Of a stretch of DNA of 64,000 nucleotides, positions 1 through 8,619 are shown piece by piece. The DNA is from Lutimaribacter_A marinistellae. GTDB taxonomy: Bacteria; Pseudomonadota; Alphaproteobacteria; Rhodobacterales; Rhodobacteraceae. Location: the NCBI RefSeq assembly GCF_042648365.1, contig NZ_JBHRXI010000001.1, forward strand, positions 248,001 through 312,000. Reading direction: 5' to 3'. The translations under genes and the position numbers were made by a program. The notes under the pieces are model-generated. The model searched no databases. It had not been told where the DNA came from and saw only the letters and a list, made by a program, of their open reading frames with translations. The first letter of the stretch is position 1; the number at the start of each line of letters is the position of its first letter.

Positions 1-1311
1 TCGCTCCTGCGCGGCAAGGCGGGCTCCAAGCGGGTCGAGGTCAACGCCTCGGGCCGCGTCATGCGCGAGCTTGACCGGCGCGAGGGCGAACCCGGTGCCG
101 ACCTGCAACTGACCATCGACGCCGACCTGCAGGAATACACCCAGGCCCGGCTGGCCGGTGAAAGCGCCGCCGCCGTCGTGCTGGATTGCGAAACCGGCGA
201 TCTGCGCGCCATCTCCTCGGCGCCCAGCTTCGACCCCAACCTCTTTGTCCGCGGCATCTCGGTCCCGGATTACCGCAGCCTGACCGAAGACAAGTACCGC
301 CCGCTTGCCAACAAGACGGTGCAGGGCGTCTACCCGCCCGGCTCCACCTTCAAGATGATCACCGCGATGGCCGCGCTCGAAGAGGGGCTGATCGGCCCCG
401 ACGAAACGGTCTATTGCCCCGGCTTCCTCGAGGTCAGCGGCCGCCGGTTCCATTGCTGGAAACGCGGCGGGCACGGTCATGTGAACCTCGAGAACTCGCT
501 GAAGCAAAGCTGCGACGTCTATTACTACGACCTCGCTCTCAAGGTCGGCATCGACAAGATCTCGGCCATGGCCAACCGCTTCGGTCTTGGCGTGCGGCAC
601 GACCTGCCCATGTCGGCCGTGGCCGCGGGCCTTGCCCCCGACCGCGCGTGGAAACGCCGCGTGCATGACCAGGAATGGCTGGTGGGCGATACCGCCAACG
701 CCTCGATCGGGCAGGGCTACATGCTGGCCTCGCCGCTGCAACTGGCGGTCATGACCGCGCGCATCGCCACCGGGCGCGAGGTAGCCCCGCGCCTGGTGAA
801 ATCGGTCAACGGCATCGAACAGCCCTCTGGCGCCGGGGAACCGCTCGGCATGAACGAGAACAACCTGCGCAAGATGCGCCGCGCGATGTACGCGGTGTCG
901 AACGACCGGCGCGGGACAGCTTATGGCAGCCGCATCATCGAAGACGCCTACCGCATGGCGGGCAAGACCGGCACCAGCCAGGTCCGCAACATCACCGCCG
1001 CCGAACGTGCCGCGGGCGTGATCCGGAACGAGGATCTGCCGTGGGAACGGCGCGACCACGCGCTGTTCGTGGGCTTCGCGCCCTATGAAAACCCGCGCTA
1101 CGCGGTGTCGGTCGTTGTCGAACATGGCGGCGGCGGGTCCCGCGCGGCCGCGCCAGTGGCGCGCGACGTGTTGCTGCAGGCGCTCTATGGCGGCACGCCG
1201 CCGCTCGACGCCTATCCGCAAAAGGACCGCTCGCGCATCGAGGCGCAACAGGAACGCCTCGAACGCGAGCGCCGCCCCCGCGCCCGCCCGAACGAGAGCG
1301 ACCGCGCATGA
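1..1311 (+). CDS. mrdA: Penicillin-binding protein 2 (MrdA), 5'-truncated by window edge
   Basis: This is the C-terminal part of the transpeptidase that cross-links peptidoglycan during cell elongation. The reading frame is open from base 1, and the residues before the first Met (LRGKAGSKRVEVNASG) match the PBP2 dimerisation region, so the gene begins outside the window. The transpeptidase domain shows the active-site SxxK as STFK (about bases 346-357), an SCD motif in the usual SxN position and KTG in AGKTGTS (about 961-975). The stop overlaps the rodA start by ATGA, the standard mrdA-rodA pair. PBP2 is a bitopic inner-membrane protein, but the membrane anchor is not in view. Confidence 0.95.
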   Translation, partial: SLLRGKAGSKRVEVNASGRVMRELDRREGEPGADLQLTIDADLQEYTQARLAGESAAAVVLDCETGDLRAISSAPSFDPNLFVRGISVPDYRSLTEDKYRPLANKTVQGVYPPGSTFKMITAMAALEEGLIGPDETVYCPGFLEVSGRRFHCWKRGGHGHVNLENSLKQSCDVYYYDLALKVGIDKISAMANRFGLGVRHDLPMSAVAAGLAPDRAWKRRVHDQEWLVGDTANASIGQGYMLASPLQLAVMTARIATGREVAPRLVKSVNGIEQPSGAGEPLGMNENNLRKMRRAMYAVSNDRRGTAYGSRIIEDAYRMAGKTGTSQVRNITAAERAAGVIRNEDLPWERRDHALFVGFAPYENPRYAVSVVVEHGGGGSRAAAPVARDVLLQALYGGTPPLDAYPQKDRSRIEAQQERLERERRPRARPNESDRA

Positions 1312-2447
1312 GCTATCTCGAGTATAACGTCAAGGCGACCCCCTCGGGCCTGCGCAAGGTTCTCTACATGAACTGGCCGCTGACGCTCCTGCTCATCTCG
1401 ACGGCCTGCGTGGGCTTTCTCATGCTCTACTCGGTCGCGGGCGGCTCCTTCTCGCCCTGGGCCGAGCCGCAGATGAAACGCTTTGCCCTCGGGCTTGCGG
1501 TGATGGGCGCGGTGGCGATGGTACCCATCTGGTTCTGGCGCAACATGGCCGTGGTGGCCTATTGCCTGTCGATCGTGCTGCTGATCGCGGTCGAATTCGT
1601 CGGCGCCACCGGCATGGGCGCCCAGCGCTGGATCGACCTCGGCTTCATGCGCCTGCAACCGTCCGAGCTGACCAAGATCACGCTGGTTATGCTGCTTGCC
1701 GCCTATTACGACTGGCTCCCGGCGCCGCGCACCTCCCGCCCGTTCTGGGTGCTCGTTCCAGTGGTGATGATCCTTCTGCCGACCTTCCTCGTGCTGCGCC
1801 AGCCCGATCTCGGCACCTCGATCCTGCTGTTGACCGCCGGAGGCGGGCTGATGTTCCTTGCCGGCGTGCACTGGGCCTATTTCGCCGCCGTGATCGCGGC
1901 GGGGGTGGGCCTCGTCTCGGCCGTGTTCCAAAGTCGTGGCACGGACTGGCAACTGCTCAAGGATTACCAGTACCGTCGCATCGACACGTTCCTCGACCCC
2001 TCCACCGATCCGCTGGGCGCGGGCTATCACATCACCCAGTCCAAGATCGCGCTGGGATCGGGCGGCTGGTCGGGACGCGGTTTCATGCAGGGCACGCAAT
2101 CGCGGCTCAACTTCCTGCCCGAGAAACATACCGATTTCATCTTCACCACCCTGGCAGAGGAGTTCGGCTTCATCGGCGGCGTGTCGCTGCTGATCCTCTA
2201 CGCTCTGATCCTCGTCTTCTGCCTGTCCACGGCGCTCGCCACGCGCGACCGCTTCTCGTCGCTGGTGACGCTGGGCATCTCTATCAACTTCTTCTTGTTC
2301 TTCGCCGTGAACATGTCGATGGTGATGGGCCTTGCACCGGTCGTCGGCGTACCGCTGCCGATGGTCAGCTATGGCGGATCGGCCATGCTGGTGCTGATGG
2401 CCGCCTTCGGCATCGTGCACAGCGCCCATATCCACCGCCCCCGCTAG
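1308..2447 (+). CDS. rodA: Rod-shape-determining peptidoglycan glycosyltransferase RodA
   Basis: This is a SEDS-family polytopic membrane protein of 379 aa. SEDS proteins polymerise glycan strands from lipid II and work with PBP2. Many hydrophobic segments span the length. Family signatures include RQPDLGTS in the middle and the C-terminal PLPMVSYGGSAM block, plus LPEKHTDFIFTTLAEEFGF. The start overlaps the PBP2 stop (ATGA), which indicates translational coupling. Length is normal for RodA. Assignment to RodA rather than FtsW rests on the partner PBP2 gene and the overall sequence. Confidence 0.95.
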   Translation: MSYLEYNVKATPSGLRKVLYMNWPLTLLLISTACVGFLMLYSVAGGSFSPWAEPQMKRFALGLAVMGAVAMVPIWFWRNMAVVAYCLSIVLLIAVEFVGATGMGAQRWIDLGFMRLQPSELTKITLVMLLAAYYDWLPAPRTSRPFWVLVPVVMILLPTFLVLRQPDLGTSILLLTAGGGLMFLAGVHWAYFAAVIAAGVGLVSAVFQSRGTDWQLLKDYQYRRIDTFLDPSTDPLGAGYHITQSKIALGSGGWSGRGFMQGTQSRLNFLPEKHTDFIFTTLAEEFGFIGGVSLLILYALILVFCLSTALATRDRFSSLVTLGISINFFLFFAVNMSMVMGLAPVVGVPLPMVSYGGSAMLVLMAAFGIVHSAHIHRPR

Positions 2448-2469
2448 ACAGACCCGTCAGAAAGACCGC

Positions 2470-3402
2470 ATGACCGCCAACATCCTCTTCGCCGCGAAAC
2501 CCGACCGCTGGACCATCTACGAGGCACCGCTGCGCCGTGCGCTCGACGCTGCTGGCGTGACCTATGACCTGCGTACCGGTTTCGCGCCCGAGGAGGTGGA
2601 TTACATCGTCTACGCGCCCAACAGCGACGTGCAGGATTTCACGCCCTACACCCGGCTCAAGGCGGTGCTGAACCTCTGGGCGGGGGTCGAGAACATCACC
2701 GGCAACCAGACCCTGACCGTCCCGCTCGCGCGCATGGTGGATCACGGTCTGACGCAGGGCATGGTCGAATGGGTCACAGGCCACGCGCTACGCCACCATC
2801 TCGGGATGGATGCCGACATCCTCGGCCAGGACGGCACATGGCGCAAGCATATCCCGCCACTGGCAAGCGAGCGCGGCGTGACCGTGCTGGGCCTTGGCGA
2901 GCTTGGCCGCGCCTGCGCCGAAACGCTGGCCTCGCTGGGCTTTGACGTCACCGGATGGGCCCGTTCGCCCAAGGACATCCCCGGCATCCGCTGCCTGCAT
3001 GGCGACAGCGCGCTCGCCGACGCGATGGCCCGCGCCGAAATTCTCGTGCTGCTGCTGCCCGACACCCCCGCGACCGAGAACACGCTGAACGCCCGCACCC
3101 TGGCGCAACTGCCGCGCGGGGCCTGCATCATCAATCCCGGTCGCGGCCCGCTGATCGACGACGACGCGCTGCTCGCCGCGCTTGACGCGGGCCAGGTCGG
3201 TCACGCCACGCTCGACGTGTTCCGCACCGAACCGCTGCCTGCGGATCACCCCTACTGGGCACATCCGAACGTCACCGTGACGCCGCATATCGCGTCGGAA
3301 ACACGTCCCGAGACCGCCTCGCAGGTCATCGCTGAAAACGTCCGCCGGGGCGAGGCGGGGGAACCTTTCCTCCACCTCGTCAACCGCGACCTCGGCTACT
3401 AG
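2470..3402 (+). CDS. D-2-hydroxyacid dehydrogenase (glyoxylate/hydroxypyruvate reductase A-like)
   Basis: This is a 310-aa NAD(P)-dependent D-2-hydroxyacid dehydrogenase of the GhrA subfamily, which reduces glyoxylate or hydroxypyruvate. The central Rossmann motif is GLGELGRACAETLA. The catalytic set is visible: an Arg in NPGRGPLIDDDALL, a Glu in FRTEPLPADHPYW and a His in VTPHIASETRPETA. It lies 22 bp after rodA and may be cotranscribed, but its function is unrelated to cell shape. It converges on the M3 peptidase gene with 9 bp between the two stops. The true substrate could be another 2-keto acid. Confidence 0.85.
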   Translation: MTANILFAAKPDRWTIYEAPLRRALDAAGVTYDLRTGFAPEEVDYIVYAPNSDVQDFTPYTRLKAVLNLWAGVENITGNQTLTVPLARMVDHGLTQGMVEWVTGHALRHHLGMDADILGQDGTWRKHIPPLASERGVTVLGLGELGRACAETLASLGFDVTGWARSPKDIPGIRCLHGDSALADAMARAEILVLLLPDTPATENTLNARTLAQLPRGACIINPGRGPLIDDDALLAALDAGQVGHATLDVFRTEPLPADHPYWAHPNVTVTPHIASETRPETASQVIAENVRRGEAGEPFLHLVNRDLGY

Positions 3403-3403
3403 C

Positions 3404-3421
3404 GGCGGCCCTCAGGCCGCC
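3404..3421. terminator. Candidate bidirectional hairpin between convergent genes
   Basis: A perfect 7-bp GC stem (GGCGGCC / GGCCGCC) with the loop CTCA sits in the 9-bp gap between the convergent dehydrogenase and M3 peptidase genes. The loop contains the peptidase stop codon. There is no T-tract on either side, so intrinsic termination is uncertain. Confidence 0.35.
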
Positions 3422-5427
3422 ACCAGCCCCCGCCCCCGCAACAGGGCATCGACGCCCGGCAAACGCCCGCGGAATGCGGTATACAGATCCTCCGCCTCGG
3501 CCGAACCGCCGGTCGACAGGATATGCGCCTCAAGCGCCTTGGCGCGTTCGGCATCGAACGGGCCGCCCGCCTCCTCGAAGGCTTCGAACGCGTCGGCATC
3601 CATGACTTCCGACCACATGTAGGAATAATAGCCCGCGCTATAGCCGTCCCCGGCAAAGACATGGGCGAAATGGGGCGTAGCGTGCCGCATCCCGATGGCG
3701 TGCGGCATGCCGATCCCGGCCAGCACCTCGGCCTGTTTCGCCATCGGATCGGCTGGCGCGGACCCTTCGTGAAAGGCCAGATCGACCAGCGCCGAGGCCA
3801 CGTATTCCACCGTCTGGAACCCGGTCCCGTGCTTGGCCGCCGCCAGAAGCTTGGTCAGCAACGCCTCGGGCATCGGCTCGCCCGTTTCGGCATGGGTGGC
3901 GAACTCGGCCAAGACCTCGGGCACCTCCAGCCAATGCTCGTAGAGCTGGCTGGGCAATTCCACGAAATCGCGCGCCACCGACGTGCCCGAGATGCTCTCA
4001 TAGGTCACGTCCGACAGCATCTGGTGCAACGCATGCCCGAACTCGTGGAACAGAGTGCGCGCATCGTCCCAGGACAACAGCGCCGGATCGCCCTTGGCGA
4101 AGTTGCACACATTGATCACGATCGGTGCCTGCGTCTCGGGGAACTTGGCCTGCCCCCTTATCGCCGTGCACCACGCGCCCGACCGTTTCGAGCCGCGCGC
4201 GAAATAATCGCCGATGAACACCGCCAGATGCTTGCCGTCCCGCGTGACGTCCCATGCCCGCGCATCCGGGTGATACAGCGGCACGTCCAGCGGCGCGAAT
4301 TCCAGCCCGAACAGCCTGTTGGCACAGGCAAAGGCCGCCTCGATCATCCGCTCGAGCTGCAGATACGGCTTCAACTCGGCCTCTTCGAGGTCATGCAGTG
4401 CAGCGCGATGCTTCTCTTCGTAGTAGCGCCAGTCCCACGGCTCCAGCGGCCCGTTCACGCCGTCAGCCTGCATCAGTTCGGTCAGCGCCGCCTCTTCGCG
4501 CGCCGCCTGATCGCGGGCGGGCTCCCACACTGCCATCAGCAGCTCGCGCACCCGCCCGGGGCTGCGCGCCATCTCGGTCTCCAGCTTGTAATCGGCGAAA
4601 CTCTCATAGCCCAACAGCTTTGCCCGCTCCTCGCGCAGCGCCAGGATCTCGGCCGCGATGGCGCGGTTGTCCGTCTCGCCGCCATTGGCGCCCCGTGCCG
4701 CCCACGCGGCATAGGCTTTCTCGCGCAGGTCGCGGCGCGGCGAGAATTGCAGGAACGGCACGATCAGCGAACGCGACAGCGTCACCACCGGGCCATCCAC
4801 GCCCTTTTCCTGCCCGGCCGCGCGGGCGGCATCCACGACGAAACCCGGCAAACCTTCAAGGTCGGCCTCTGACAGTTCCATGAACCAGCCGCGCTCATCC
4901 GCCAGCAGGTTCTGCGTGAACTGCGTGCCAAGGCTGGCCAGCCGCGACTTGATCTCGGTCATCCGCGCCTCTTGCGCGCCTTCCAGCGCCGCGCCCGACC
5001 GGACGAAGCCGCGATGCGTCAGCATCAGCACCCGCGCCTGCTCATCCGTCAGGTCGAGCGTGTCGCGTTGCTCCCACAGCGCGCGCACGCGGGCATACAG
5101 CGCCTTGTTCGACGAGATCGCCGCGAAATGCGCGGCCAGCCTGGGCGAGAACTCCCGCTGCAGCGCCTCGCGCGTGTCGTTGCTGTCAGCGCCCGCAACG
5201 GTGAAGAACACGCCCAGCACCTTGTCCAGCCCCTCGCCCGCCGCTTCCAGAGCCTCGACCACGTTGGCAAAGCTCGGCGGCGCGGCCTCCTGCGCGATGG
5301 CCTCGATCTCGGCGGCATGCGCCTCGAGCGCGCGCTCCAGCGCAGGCGCGAACTGGTCGTCGCGGATCATGTCGAAAGGTGGCAGCTCGAACGCGGTGCG
5401 CCATGGCGCAAGGATGGGGTTGGTCAT
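3412..5427 (-). CDS. M3 family zinc oligopeptidase (Dcp/PrlC-like)
   Basis: This is a 671-aa thimet-type metallopeptidase that degrades short peptides, usually in the cytoplasm. The zinc motif HEFGHALH lies near residue 461, in the expected position for the family, and no signal peptide is seen at the N terminus (MTNPILAPWRTAFELPPFD). Length is normal for peptidyl-dipeptidase Dcp or oligopeptidase A. The two are hard to separate by eye, so no symbol is given. The gene is monocistronic and divergent from the PLP enzyme gene. A GGAGATCCC ribosome binding site precedes the ATG. Confidence 0.9.
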   Translation of the reverse strand: MTNPILAPWRTAFELPPFDMIRDDQFAPALERALEAHAAEIEAIAQEAAPPSFANVVEALEAAGEGLDKVLGVFFTVAGADSNDTREALQREFSPRLAAHFAAISSNKALYARVRALWEQRDTLDLTDEQARVLMLTHRGFVRSGAALEGAQEARMTEIKSRLASLGTQFTQNLLADERGWFMELSEADLEGLPGFVVDAARAAGQEKGVDGPVVTLSRSLIVPFLQFSPRRDLREKAYAAWAARGANGGETDNRAIAAEILALREERAKLLGYESFADYKLETEMARSPGRVRELLMAVWEPARDQAAREEAALTELMQADGVNGPLEPWDWRYYEEKHRAALHDLEEAELKPYLQLERMIEAAFACANRLFGLEFAPLDVPLYHPDARAWDVTRDGKHLAVFIGDYFARGSKRSGAWCTAIRGQAKFPETQAPIVINVCNFAKGDPALLSWDDARTLFHEFGHALHQMLSDVTYESISGTSVARDFVELPSQLYEHWLEVPEVLAEFATHAETGEPMPEALLTKLLAAAKHGTGFQTVEYVASALVDLAFHEGSAPADPMAKQAEVLAGIGMPHAIGMRHATPHFAHVFAGDGYSAGYYSYMWSEVMDADAFEAFEEAGGPFDAERAKALEAHILSTGGSAEAEDLYTAFRGRLPGVDALLRGRGLVAA

Positions 5428-5540
5428 GCGGGATCTCCTTTGACCGTCAAGCTAGGGTCGGCACGCCGCAGGGTCCAGAGCCCTTGCGCCGCGACCGCGA
5501 CCCGGCCACCCTGCACGCGACATGCGACAGGAGGCCCGCC

Positions 5541-6752
5541 ATGACCCGACCGAACCGCCCGCAGGGCCAGATGACCACCGCCATCCACGCGGGCGAAACG
5601 CCGGACCCGGCCACGCTCGCCTCCTCGCCGCCGATCCACATGAGCTCATCCTTCATCAGCGAAGAGGTCGCGGGCTTCTCGGCCCATGACATGACGCCTG
5701 ACAGCCCCTATTGCTACACCCGCTGGGGCAACCCGACCGTCGCCATGCTGGAAGACAAGATCGCCGCGCTGCAAGGGGCCGAGGCCTGCCTGTGCACCGC
5801 CTCGGGCATGGCCGCGGCCAGCGCGATCTTCTTCACCTTCCTGTCGGCGGGCGATCATTGCATCGTCTCGGATATCTCCTATGCCGGGGTTGCCGAACTG
5901 GCGCGCGATACGCTGCCGCGCATGGGTATCGCGGTCTCGATCGTCGATCTCAGCGATCTCGACGCGGTGGCCGCCGCGATCCGGCCCGAAACCCGGCTGA
6001 TCCACAGCGAAACGCCGGTCAACCCGATCGGACGGCTGACCGATCTTGCCGCCGTCGCGGAGCTGGCACACCAGTCCGGCGCGCTGCTCAGCTGCGACGC
6101 CACCTTCGCCTCGCCGGTCGGGATGGATGCGATCGGGCTGGGCGTCGACCTGGTGATGCACTCGGCCACCAAGTATATCTGCGGCCATGGCGACGCGGTC
6201 GCGGGGGCCGTGGCAGGCCGCGCCGAGCTGATCCGGCAGATGCGGATCGAGGCCGCGATCCATCACGGCGGCGTTCTCTCGCCCTTCAACGCCTGGCTGG
6301 TCGCGCGCGGCGCGGCGACGCTGCCGATGCGGATGCGCGCGCATGAGACCGGCGCCCGCAGCGTCGCAGAGTGGTTGGAGGGCCACCCCGCCGTCACCCG
6401 CGTCGTCTGGCCGGGCCTCGCCTCTCATCCGCAGGCAGAGCTTGCCGCGCGGCAGATGCGCAATTTCTCGGGCATGCTGTCCTTCCAGGTGGGCGATGCC
6501 GCGACGGGCCGGCGGCTGGCCGAGACGATGATCGAGAAGCTCGAGACCATCCACTACGCCGTTTCGCTCGGCCATCACCGCAGCCTGATCTTCTGGATGG
6601 AGACGCAAGGCCTGCTCGACAGCTCCTTCCGCCTCGAGGGGGCACAGGCGCAGGCCTATCGCGACTGGGCCGGCGACGGGATCTTTCGCCTGTCGGTCGG
6701 GCTGGAGGACGCCGAAGACCTGATCACCGATCTCGCCCGCGTCCTGGGCTGA
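5541..6752 (+). CDS. PLP-dependent trans-sulfuration enzyme (cystathionine gamma-synthase/lyase family)
   Basis: A 403-aa Cys/Met-metabolism PLP enzyme. The start at 5541 is chosen because MTRPNRPQGQMTTAIHAGE matches the usual N terminus and an AGGAGG-like site (GACAGGAGGCC) sits just upstream; the frame is open for 54 more codons but that part looks non-coding. The PLP lysine is in HSATKYICGHGD, and TRWGNPTVAMLEDKIAALQGAE is the typical substrate-binding block. Family members act as cystathionine beta- or gamma-lyase, gamma-synthase or methionine gamma-lyase, and the sequence alone does not decide. It lies alone between the divergent M3 peptidase and the rsb operon. Confidence 0.85.
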   Translation: MTRPNRPQGQMTTAIHAGETPDPATLASSPPIHMSSSFISEEVAGFSAHDMTPDSPYCYTRWGNPTVAMLEDKIAALQGAEACLCTASGMAAASAIFFTFLSAGDHCIVSDISYAGVAELARDTLPRMGIAVSIVDLSDLDAVAAAIRPETRLIHSETPVNPIGRLTDLAAVAELAHQSGALLSCDATFASPVGMDAIGLGVDLVMHSATKYICGHGDAVAGAVAGRAELIRQMRIEAAIHHGGVLSPFNAWLVARGAATLPMRMRAHETGARSVAEWLEGHPAVTRVVWPGLASHPQAELAARQMRNFSGMLSFQVGDAATGRRLAETMIEKLETIHYAVSLGHHRSLIFWMETQGLLDSSFRLEGAQAQAYRDWAGDGIFRLSVGLEDAEDLITDLARVLG

Positions 6753-6764
6753 CGCTCCATCTGG

Positions 6765-6784
6765 AGGGGGCGCTCCCGCCCCCT
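6765..6784 (+). terminator. GC hairpin after the PLP enzyme gene
   Basis: An 8-bp perfect stem (AGGGGGCG / CGCCCCCT, loop CTCC) begins 12 bp after the stop at 6752. There is no T-run. A second hairpin (GGCGGC AA GCCGCC, 6867-6880) follows before the rsb promoter and is trailed by CTTTCC. Either could separate the two transcription units. Confidence 0.4.
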
Positions 6785-6929
6785 GCGGCGCCGCGCTGAC
6801 GCGCGCCCTCCTCGGGGTTGGGCCGGGCCGCGCGCCTGCGGCGCACGGCGGAACCGCCCTGTCGCCGGCGGCAAGCCGCCCTTTCCCCCACGTTCCGGCC
6901 CCCGAACCCTCCCTCACGGAGGTGTTTCA

Positions 6930-6958
6930 TTGACATTCCCCCCTCCCACCGGGTTAAT
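6930..6958 (+). promoter_or_regulatory. Sigma-70-type promoter for the stressosome operon
   Basis: A consensus -35 TTGACA (6930-6935), a 17-bp spacer and a -10-like GTTAAT (6953-6958) stand just upstream of rsbR. Transcription would begin near 6965, which makes the ATG at 6968 almost leaderless and supports translation from 6989. No GGAAC-CGTT-type (EcfG) motif was found here. The prediction is by eye. Confidence 0.55.
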
Positions 6959-6988
6959 CGCGGCCACATGTCCAAGGAACATTTCACC

Positions 6989-7864
6989 ATGCCGCATACC
7001 GGAACCACCCACATCCTGACCCTGCTGGAATCGGATTTCTCCGGTATCGTCGACGAATGGGTCGGCGCCCAGATCGAAGAGGGCGTCAAGCGCTCCGACC
7101 TGTTCTCGGATGCCGAAAGCCGTGCGCAAAGCACCGAGCTTCTCAAGGCGCTCGCCAAGGGCATGCGCATCAACGAAAACAGCGACGATTTCAACTTCCA
7201 CGCCGATGCCTGGGACGACCTGCGCGCCGTGCTGGCCGACATCACCCGCGAACGGGTCAACCGCGGCGTTACCCCGACCGAGATGGCCACCTTCATGATG
7301 GCGCTCAAGGGCCCGCTCTTCGGCCGCCTGCAGGATACCCTCGGCGCCGAACCCGACGAACTGCTGGCGCAGATCATGCTGGTCACCAAGCTGGTCGACG
7401 CCTTCGCCATCTTCACCAACGAGGTGTTCATCGCCGAACGCGAACAGATCATTGAACGCCAGCGCGAAGAGATGATGGAGCTGTCGACGCCCGTGGTCGA
7501 ACTGTGGGACCGCGTCCTGACGCTGCCGCTGATCGGAACGCTCGACAGCGCCCGCGCGCAGGAAGTGATGGAGAACCTGCTGGAAACCATCCTCCAGCGC
7601 CAGGCCGAGGTCGTCATCGTCGATATCACCGGCGTCGGCACCGTCGATACCCAGGTCGCCCAGCACCTGCTGCGCGCCGCCGCCGCCGTCCGCCTGATGG
7701 GCGCCGAATGCATCATCTCGGGCATCAGCCCGACGATCGCGCAGACCATGGTTCAGCTCGGCATCGACGTGGGCACCGTCACCACCCGCCAGAACATCCG
7801 CGCCGCGCTGGCCGACGCGCTGAACAAGGTCGGGTACAAGATCCACCGCGTTCAGGACAGCTGA
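6989..7864 (+). CDS. rsbR: Stressosome co-antagonist RsbR (RsbRD-type N-terminal domain + STAS)
   Basis: A 291-aa RsbR paralogue. Residues about 8-150 form a helical sensory domain resembling the RsbRD type; about 165-285 are a STAS domain. The two threonines phosphorylated in the Bacillus subtilis proteins have counterparts, Thr221 in TVDTQVAQHL and Thr253 in IAQTMVQLGID. RsbR and RsbS build the stressosome shell that sequesters RsbT. The start at 6989 is preferred over the in-frame ATG at 6968 because AAGGAA (6974-6979) precedes it at a usable distance and the promoter ends about 6960. It is the first gene of a tightly packed five-gene operon. The signal it senses cannot be read from the sequence. 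Confidence 0.9.
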   Translation: MPHTGTTHILTLLESDFSGIVDEWVGAQIEEGVKRSDLFSDAESRAQSTELLKALAKGMRINENSDDFNFHADAWDDLRAVLADITRERVNRGVTPTEMATFMMALKGPLFGRLQDTLGAEPDELLAQIMLVTKLVDAFAIFTNEVFIAEREQIIERQREEMMELSTPVVELWDRVLTLPLIGTLDSARAQEVMENLLETILQRQAEVVIVDITGVGTVDTQVAQHLLRAAAAVRLMGAECIISGISPTIAQTMVQLGIDVGTVTTRQNIRAALADALNKVGYKIHRVQDS

Positions 7865-7865
7865 C

Positions 7866-8222
7866 ATGGCCGGCGTTGCCTCCATCACCCTGGTCGGGAA
7901 CGCATTGCTGGTCTCGATCCAGGACGACGTCACCGATACCGACATCATCGAGCTTCAGGATACCCTCTCGCAGCGCATCGCGTGCGAAGAGGGCGTCCGC
8001 GGCGTTGTGCTCGACATCTCGGCGCTCGAAATCGTGGATACCTTCGTCGGCCGCGTCATTGCCCAGCTTGCGGGCATCGCGCGGCTGCTCGACGCGCAGA
8101 CCTATGTCGTGGGCATGCGCCCGGCGGTCGCCGTGACACTGGTCGAGCTCGGAATGTACCTGCCCGAATCCCGGACCGCGCTCAGCCTCACCCACGCGCT
8201 CGCCCAGCTCAAGCGTGGCTGA
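7866..8222 (+). CDS. rsbS: Stressosome scaffold antagonist RsbS (single STAS domain)
   Basis: This 118-aa protein is a bare STAS domain that forms the stressosome core with RsbR and binds RsbT until phosphorylated. The phosphosite region reads DISALEIVDTFVGR; residue 59, a serine in Bacillus subtilis RsbS, is threonine here. GMRPAVAVTLVELG is the conserved C-terminal block. The start lies 1 bp after the rsbR stop and the end overlaps rsbT by 8 bp, so translation is likely coupled. Confidence 0.92.
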   Translation: MAGVASITLVGNALLVSIQDDVTDTDIIELQDTLSQRIACEEGVRGVVLDISALEIVDTFVGRVIAQLAGIARLLDAQTYVVGMRPAVAVTLVELGMYLPESRTALSLTHALAQLKRG

Positions 8223-8619
8223 GCACAGCCGGGATCTGCTTCGCCTGCCGCTCAAGACCAATCGCGACGTCGTGGCCGCACGGCAGGCCGTCGCCAAAGA
8301 GCTCAAGGCGCGCGGTCTCTCGGCGGTCCGCGTCACCCGTTTCGCCACCGCCGTCAGCGAAATCGCACGCAATACCATCGTGCATGGCGGCGGCGGGTCA
8401 TTTGCGGTTTTTCTCGACCGGGCTTCGGGCTATCTGGTTGTCGAATGCCGCGACACGGGCGCGGGTATCGACGATATCGACCGCGCCCTGACCGACGGCT
8501 TCAGCACGGCCGGCAGCATGGGGCGCGGCCTGGGCGGGGCCAAACGGCTTGCCGACCGTTTCGAGATCGAGACTGAAACCGGCAACGGAACATGCGTGAG
8601 GCTGGGCGCGAGACTATGA
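8215..8619 (+). CDS. rsbT: Stressosome switch kinase RsbT (GHKL serine/threonine kinase)
   Basis: A 134-aa GHKL ATPase. RsbT phosphorylates RsbR and RsbS, is then released and activates a downstream partner. The N-box (SEIARNTIVHGG, near residues 48-59), the G1 box DTGAGI and the G2-like GRGLGGAKRL are intact. The start is a GTG at 8215 inside the end of rsbS, the only start giving a full N-box domain. Its stop overlaps the next start by ATGA. In Bacillus the released RsbT activates the RsbU phosphatase; no RsbU is seen here, so the partner is probably one of the two ATPase fusions that follow. Confidence 0.92.
   Translation: MAEHSRDLLRLPLKTNRDVVAARQAVAKELKARGLSAVRVTRFATAVSEIARNTIVHGGGGSFAVFLDRASGYLVVECRDTGAGIDDIDRALTDGFSTAGSMGRGLGGAKRLADRFEIETETGNGTCVRLGARL

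Noticed and set aside
1212..2435. 407-aa open frame on the minus strand across rodA
   Set aside because: It is antisense to rodA, very rich in His/Arg/Gln and has no family motifs. It is a high-GC shadow frame.
8592..8615. ATG at 8592 as the start of the ATPase-phosphatase gene
   Set aside because: The extra residues read poorly, and ATG 8616 gives the ATGA overlap seen throughout the operon.
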